Shown here in pieces: positions 60,901 to 64,000 of a stretch of 64,000 nucleotides of DNA. Position 1 is the first letter of the stretch; each line of letters begins with the position of its first letter. Made by a program: the position numbers and the translations under genes. Origin of the DNA: Anthopleura xanthogrammica (taxonomy: Eukaryota; Cnidaria; Anthozoa; Actiniaria; Actiniidae); contig OZ025213.1 of the NCBI GenBank assembly GCA_964019055.1, forward strand, positions 10,474,583-10,538,582, given 5' to 3'. The notes below the pieces were generated by a model, which was not told the DNA's origin, ran no database searches, and worked only from the letters and a program-made list of their open reading frames with translations.

Positions 60901-63900
60901 CTATGGCAAGAAAGAACCTCCCACACTTCTAGTGACCATAAAACCCACGCAGGTCATTTGACCATTAAGATTATTAATATACCAAGTAACAGGAATATAG
61001 CACCCTCATGGTGACGTCATGCCGGGCTTTCAAACCACCTCTTCTTCCCTTTCCTTCCTTGTTCAATTTATCTGGCAACAGTTCAATATTATAGAAACCA
61101 TTTTAGTTTAGCAGATTATTAAAGACTCATTGTAGACACACTTTTTGTGATAAGTACATGCTTCCCCAGTTACGTGCATCGTTGTCATGGTGACGACGTG
61201 TCAGCTGGTCTGGAAAGTCGAGTACCATTTTGTGAGGATTTCAGTAATAAAGAATTTAATAAAAATGTGAGAAAAAACATCGACCTGCAGAGTTTTCATT
61301 AAGTCGAGTTTTATGAGTATTATATTCTTTATTTGATAGAAAAAATAATTTCATAAATCACCAGGGCTCTAGACTTGTATTAGTGGGCCAACTTTGAATA
61401 AATTTACTCATTCGGTTCTTAATGAATTGGAGGAGATTTCCGCCTTTATTTGTCTTGTTTGGCACTTTAGGTAGGCTTAAAATCTTATTTTAATATCTTT
61501 TTTCTTGAATCGTGAGAGCTTAGATTACCACATAGAAAGTACAGTCTTCATGTCTAAGCGGCTCATTCTTCTCCCCAGGACGTCCAGGTGGAACTGGTTT
61601 GCATTGATCACGTGATATAGAAACCATTAGACATTTGAATGGCTTCCATAGAAATAACCAGATCAGGACGATAAAATTAATGACTTGTCTACCCAGAAAT
61701 AACTACCTCAAAGAAAAAATGTTTATCGGGAGAAAATAAGCGATTAAATCAAAATTAATATATTTTTAAGAGTTCTACTTGACCGAGTAGTGACGCGGGA
61801 AGAAGGAGGTCGCCTCTAGGGTCAGTTAGCAACAGAGTTACAGGTGCCATCAGGCGAGTAATTTTCGTGGGAGAAACCAATTAAATGTCATTCGTCATTG
61901 CTTTGCACTACATTCCTCTAACGTTTCTCGAATGAGTTCCCCACAGGAGCTTCCGTGCGACAATTACTTCAAATTACGAAACATTTCCAATATTATGACG
62001 ATCCTTGGCCTGTCGTACACCACAGTAACTCAAAGGGAAATGATTTTGTCGGTGTTTTTCCTCCTGTTCTTCCGATAATTTACAAAAGACCGGTATATTA
62101 CGACATGTTGTTTCCGCAATACTGTAAACCTTTCCTCATGCAAGGTATACTCCTCTGCGCATGCGTAATCCAAATCGTCCAGAAACCAATATCTGCTTAG
62201 GAACCAATTGAACACTAAATACTTATTAGAGATATTAGTAAGCCGTCACAAGGCTAAGTGACTTAACGAATTAACGAACGGTAATGAGAGTCGTGCTTTG
62301 TCTTAGTATTATAGATGTTAATATAGTATATTGGTATATTTATATATTATGAAATATTGCTCAGGACTCATTGATGAATATGGATCTTGTGGCTTTTGTT
62401 AAGTACCATTAAATGTTGCCTCTACGGGCCAAAATTGAAATATTTTTTTTATTCAGTAGCCTCTCCTGTATAAAATGAAATAGAGGAAAATCGAGTGAAA
62501 TTTGAGAAAGAATAAGAGGCCAAAGAAGTTGAAAAATAATGAAATATGTCGAATATTTAGAAGGAATGTAAAATAAAGGAATCGGAAAAAATATGGGCCA
62601 GACGCCCTTGAGTGTCGAAGGAAACGTCTCGACCTGCCTAGTCACGTGACAGAAGCAAAGGAACCGATGTATCGAGAACATAGTTCATAAATACTTTAAT
62701 ACGAAACGATAAAAAGAATTGAAAAGAACTATTAGAAAGAGCCAGCGGACGTTAAGCTCTTTTCAATAGAACCTATCTATTATTAACAAATATTGAAATA
62801 TTTAAACTGTTCTTCCTTAGTTTGCTTTTGTCCTTTTACCTGTAGGGTTATTTCGTATTCATTCCAGAATGTTCTGTAGTTCTCACGCTCAACCTAAAGG
62901 TTCTTGGTCAATAGTGAGATAATTTGATTTTATAGTTCTGTCAACGCTTTCTCCAGATTTTCCCGCCAAATTAATGCATAGTGTACGTACTTCCTCACAA
63001 TAACCGCTAGACTTTATCAAAATGTGGCCTTCAATTCCATGTGATAATTTATTACCAGTTTTGCTAACTGTTTCACAATAAAATAAAAAAACATATGCAT
63101 TCCTTTACTTTTGAGTCATATCTATTTTTACGGAAAGTTTATTTTGAAAAAGAATAAAAATCTGAGGATTTTTTTTTTTTTTTCGCATTCTTGAATCGCG
63201 TTTTTCAATCTTGGAGATATATTGTTTACATTTTTCGTGTTTACTTACAGCTTTACTCTCAGTGGTCTCATCAAAGTACTAAATTACTGTTTATACTTAT
63301 CAAGAAACAGTTTTAGAATGAATTCTCTTACCTTGCTATTTTTTTTAGTAAGAGAGCTTTGGATCATCGTTAAACCAAACCTTGTTATTCAATTCCACAT
63401 CAGCTTCAGTATATAGGTCCACCAGTTTCTTTCAATCCAATTTTATTCAATTTCCTTCGAAATTCCGGTCTCAGAAGTCAAATATTTCACCTTCCAATAC
63501 TTCCATCACCGCGGTAACTTTATTCTATGTTAAATTGACGAGAAATATGTCAGAGCTCTTATTCGTTTCGTTGAATGATTTTAGGTTTTCCGTATCATAG
63601 TTTTGTTTAGAGGATCCCATTCAAATTTCTAAGCCAAATTCGTAGATTTAGGATAACTTACTTAACTGATATAGTTCCCTACAAAAGAACACACCTATCT
63701 ACTCCCTTAGAAATCCTATCGTCTACTGACCCTTAAGAATAGCTTACCTTTGCCACAGTTTTTCCCAGTAAGATCAAAGTCTAGTTTTCCCTTTATTCTC
63801 TTCAGTTTACCCAAAGTACTACACAATGCCGATCATGAAGTTTATCTGATTTCAAAGGCTTGATTGAGCTTGAGAAAGTAATGGGGCCCTGCTATAAACT

Positions 63901-64000
63901 AAGGAAATTTGAATGAAGTTGTTGAGTCGAGAGAGGAAATCAAATAAATCTGGAGTCTTTAGGATTCAAAGACCTTATCAGTATGAACCACGTTACGCGA
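57970..64000. other. Right-end region without recognised genes
   Basis: It probably belongs to the 5' part of Prickle (introns or upstream flank). An inverted-repeat element lies at 60585-60848. Short open frames at 58382-58567, 59725-59940 and 61955-62200 have no family motif and no convincing splice context. The minus strand offers several exon-like ATG...GTAAG stretches, for example near 63330-63390, but none can be tied to Prickle by similarity. Confidence 0.5.
60585..60848. mobile_element. Terminal-inverted-repeat element near the right end
   Basis: GCCAATGTGCATGAGCTCG with CACAAAGCATGATGGGAAAG at the left is mirrored by CTTTCCCAGAGTGCTTTGTG and GAGCTTTGATGCACATTGCC at the right. About 260 bp, with a second inverted pair inside (GAAAATTATCAGA-like against TTTTTCTGATAG). 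Confidence 0.65.

Overview
The window is nuclear DNA from an animal, most likely an anthozoan cnidarian (coral or sea anemone). Every recognisable gene but one is split into short exons with GT/AG introns. The DNA is AT-rich and full of short palindromic (foldback/MITE) elements, tRNA-like SINEs and microsatellites. The left end holds an NADP-type glutamate dehydrogenase of the kind cnidarians carry. The lineage is an inference from gene content; no marker in the window settles it.

Layout. (1) 2-1096 (+): 3' part of an NADP-dependent glutamate dehydrogenase, uninterrupted. (2) 2397-8990 (-): complete CLPB/Skd3, the mitochondrial ankyrin-AAA+ disaggregase, 16 exons. (3) 9150-10524 (+): VMA21, the V-ATPase assembly factor, 3 exons, head-to-head with CLPB. 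(4) 11848-13606 (-): a 165-residue LAPTM/DUF4728-like multi-span membrane protein, 6 exons. (5) 13912-28737 (+): ACSF2, a mitochondrial medium-chain acyl-CoA synthetase, 20 exons, head-to-head with gene 4. (6) 28738-35448: gene-poor, repeat-rich interval. (7) 35449-45545 (+): a Limpet/FHL-type protein with testin-like Cys motif, PET domain and six LIM domains, 8 exons. (8) 48837-57969 (-): Prickle (PET, three LIM domains, CaaX end), five exons seen, 5' end not found. (9) 57970-64000: no gene recognised; it may hold Prickle 5' exons or introns.

The exon maps for CLPB, VMA21, gene 4, ACSF2, the Limpet-like gene and the visible part of Prickle were built by hand. All keep frame across every junction and each ends in a stop codon. 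CLPB and ACSF2 are mitochondrial; VMA21 and gene 4 belong to the ER/endolysosomal membrane system. There is no operon logic, but two gene pairs share short intergenic promoters (159 and 305 bp between start codons). The Limpet-like and Prickle genes are convergent neighbours from one PET-LIM superfamily and share three intron positions, which points to an old local duplication.

I did not find an undescribed molecular system. The most distinctive items are the convergent PET-LIM pair, an Asp in place of a zinc-binding Cys in LIM1 of the Limpet-like protein, and a TTAA-flanked palindromic transposon inserted in a minisatellite whose neighbouring units preserve the empty site.
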